DNA of 64,000 nt from Leishmania infantum JPCM5 (taxonomy: Eukaryota; Euglenozoa; Kinetoplastea; Trypanosomatida; Trypanosomatidae), in NCBI RefSeq assembly GCF_000002875.2, contig NC_009419.2, positions 1,848,642 to 1,912,641 on the forward strand. The letters are read 5' to 3'. The notes under the pieces were generated by a model, which saw only the letters and a program-made list of their open reading frames with translations, made no database searches and was not told the DNA's origin. This document shows, piece by piece, positions 63,267 through 64,000 of this stretch. The position numbers and the translations under genes are program-made. Position 1 is the stretch's first letter. Each line of letters starts with the position of its first letter.

Positions 63267-64000
63267 ATGAGCGCGGGCGCGAAGGCGTTCTTCAAAAAGG
63301 TGGGCTTGCCGGCCATCGGCTTCGGCATCGGCTGGGCGGGCTTCACGGTTGTCGAGCAGAACGGCTTGCTGAGCGAGCCGATGCAGCGCTGGCTCAATGT
63401 GCACAATCTCAAACTGCAGCTCTACACCCAGTGTCTGCTGCCGACCTCTGTGGTGGAAAAGTACGGCTACCCAGAGGACAGGCTGCGATCCATAATTGAA
63501 CTCCTGGAAAAGGGTCACAACGAGTCCGAGGTGGCAGAACGCATGACCTTCGATGAGGTCTTGAGGCAGTGCGCCGTGCCGGAGCAGGTGGCGTACCTGG
63601 AGGAGCACGCGTCGGAGGAGATTCCGTACTTTTACATTGCAGACATCTTTCATTCGTGGGCGAACCTTAACGTCGACAGCTTCGTCCGTCAGCAGCCGCA
63701 GTCGCCCGCGGAAACGGCGACGGACGCTGCGACCTCCACGTCGACGGCCGCGAGTGCTGCGTTTTCTCCTCCACTTGTCCTCCGCAACGATGATGCGTTT
63801 GACTCAGAGGTGCTGTGTAGCTCACTGTGGGAGAAGATGATTCACAATGTCATCCCATTCGACGTGAGTATTCGTGCCCTGTGCGTCTTGGCTGTGAACA
63901 ACCGCGCCAATGCGCGGCGCCTGGCGCGGATGTCGTCGCCGGAGCGCGTGATCGAGCTGTACAGTGATTACACGGACAAGATCCAGGCGAATCAACGGCA
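63267..64000 (+). CDS. Unknown protein, N-terminal hydrophobic segment; cut by the window end
   Basis: Open from ATG 63267 to the window end without a stop (244 codons and two bases seen). The protein starts MSAGAKAFFKKVGLPAIGFG with a short hydrophobic stretch at about 12-28 that could be a membrane anchor or a mitochondrial targeting segment (two Lys pairs, no acidic residue before residue 31). The rest is helical and charged: LRSIIELLEKGHNESEVAER, IPYFYIADIFHSWANLNVDS, then a Ser/Thr/Ala linker at about 148-168 and another helical block with VNNRANARRLARM. GC3 is high, like real genes here. I do not recognise the family. An acceptor-like CAG lies 39 bases upstream. Confidence 0.85.
   Translation, partial: MSAGAKAFFKKVGLPAIGFGIGWAGFTVVEQNGLLSEPMQRWLNVHNLKLQLYTQCLLPTSVVEKYGYPEDRLRSIIELLEKGHNESEVAERMTFDEVLRQCAVPEQVAYLEEHASEEIPYFYIADIFHSWANLNVDSFVRQQPQSPAETATDAATSTSTAASAAFSPPLVLRNDDAFDSEVLCSSLWEKMIHNVIPFDVSIRALCVLAVNNRANARRLARMSSPERVIELYSDYTDKIQANQR

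Noticed and set aside
1..64000. CRISPR arrays, bacterial operons, tRNA/rRNA genes
   Set aside because: No spaced direct repeats of CRISPR type, no ribosome-binding sites, and no tRNA or rRNA pattern noticed by eye. A covariance-model scan would be needed to exclude small structured RNAs.

Overview
The window looks like nuclear DNA of a Leishmania-type trypanosomatid. Every convincing gene is on the + strand and intron-free. Genes are separated by 1-4 kb spacers rich in pyrimidine tracts and CA/TG microsatellites. Several starts lie 8-30 bases after a polypyrimidine-AG trans-splice acceptor. Four copies of a roughly 0.55 kb element that I recognise as SIDER2-type retroposon remnants are present. 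This fits one polycistronic unit read left to right. Order and content (AMP deaminase, proteasome alpha-1, ATOM40, DMC1) recall a block that I remember on L. major chromosome 35, with ATOM40 and DMC1 also close together on T. brucei chromosome 9. That placement is from memory, not from a search.

Layout: 0.9-1.7 kb, an uncertain orphan ORF; 2.4-3.1 kb, a SCAMP-like vesicle membrane protein; 3.2-3.7 kb, SIDER2 copy A (minus orientation); 4.9-9.3 kb, a double AMP deaminase with a dead N-terminal copy and a live C-terminal copy; 10.6-11.7 kb, a RanBP2 zinc finger plus BRCT protein; 14.2-15.2 kb, a membrane-anchored histidine phosphatase; 15.4-16.0 kb, SIDER2 copy B (plus); 16.7-18.1 kb, an EF-Ts-like probable mitochondrial protein; 19.3-19.7 kb, a small protein with an N-terminal acylation signal; 23.3-24.1 kb, proteasome alpha-1; 25.7-26.7 kb, ATOM40; 28.2-31.2 kb, a FAM184-like coiled-coil protein; 32.3-33.5 kb, a TPR plus TMEM33/Pom33 fusion; 34.9-36.0 kb, DMC1; 37.0-37.4 kb, a small unknown protein; 38.5-41.3 kb, MCM9; 42.2-42.7 kb, a decayed gene against SIDER2 copy C; 45.2-47.4 kb, a tubulin tyrosine ligase-like enzyme; 48.8-49.4 kb, a small membrane protein; 50.8-51.3 kb, SIDER2 copy D; 52.4-52.5 kb, an assembly gap; 54.5-57.6 kb, a CCCH zinc-finger protein; about 59.7-60.2 kb, a possible frameshifted gene; 61.3-62.2 kb, a PEX13-family peroxin without SH3; from 63.3 kb, a gene cut off by the window end.

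The genes do not form one pathway, which is normal for kinetoplastid units. Themes are organelle import (ATOM40, PEX13), recombination (DMC1 and MCM9 with one small gene between), proteostasis (proteasome, TPR co-chaperone-like protein), tubulin modification (TTLL) and purine salvage (AMP deaminase). The most notable items are the catalytically dead half of AMP deaminase, the TPR-TMEM33 fusion, a 38-base perfect palindrome just after that gene, three near-identical SIDER2 copies that flank DMC1-MCM9, and two stretches that look like frameshifted genes.
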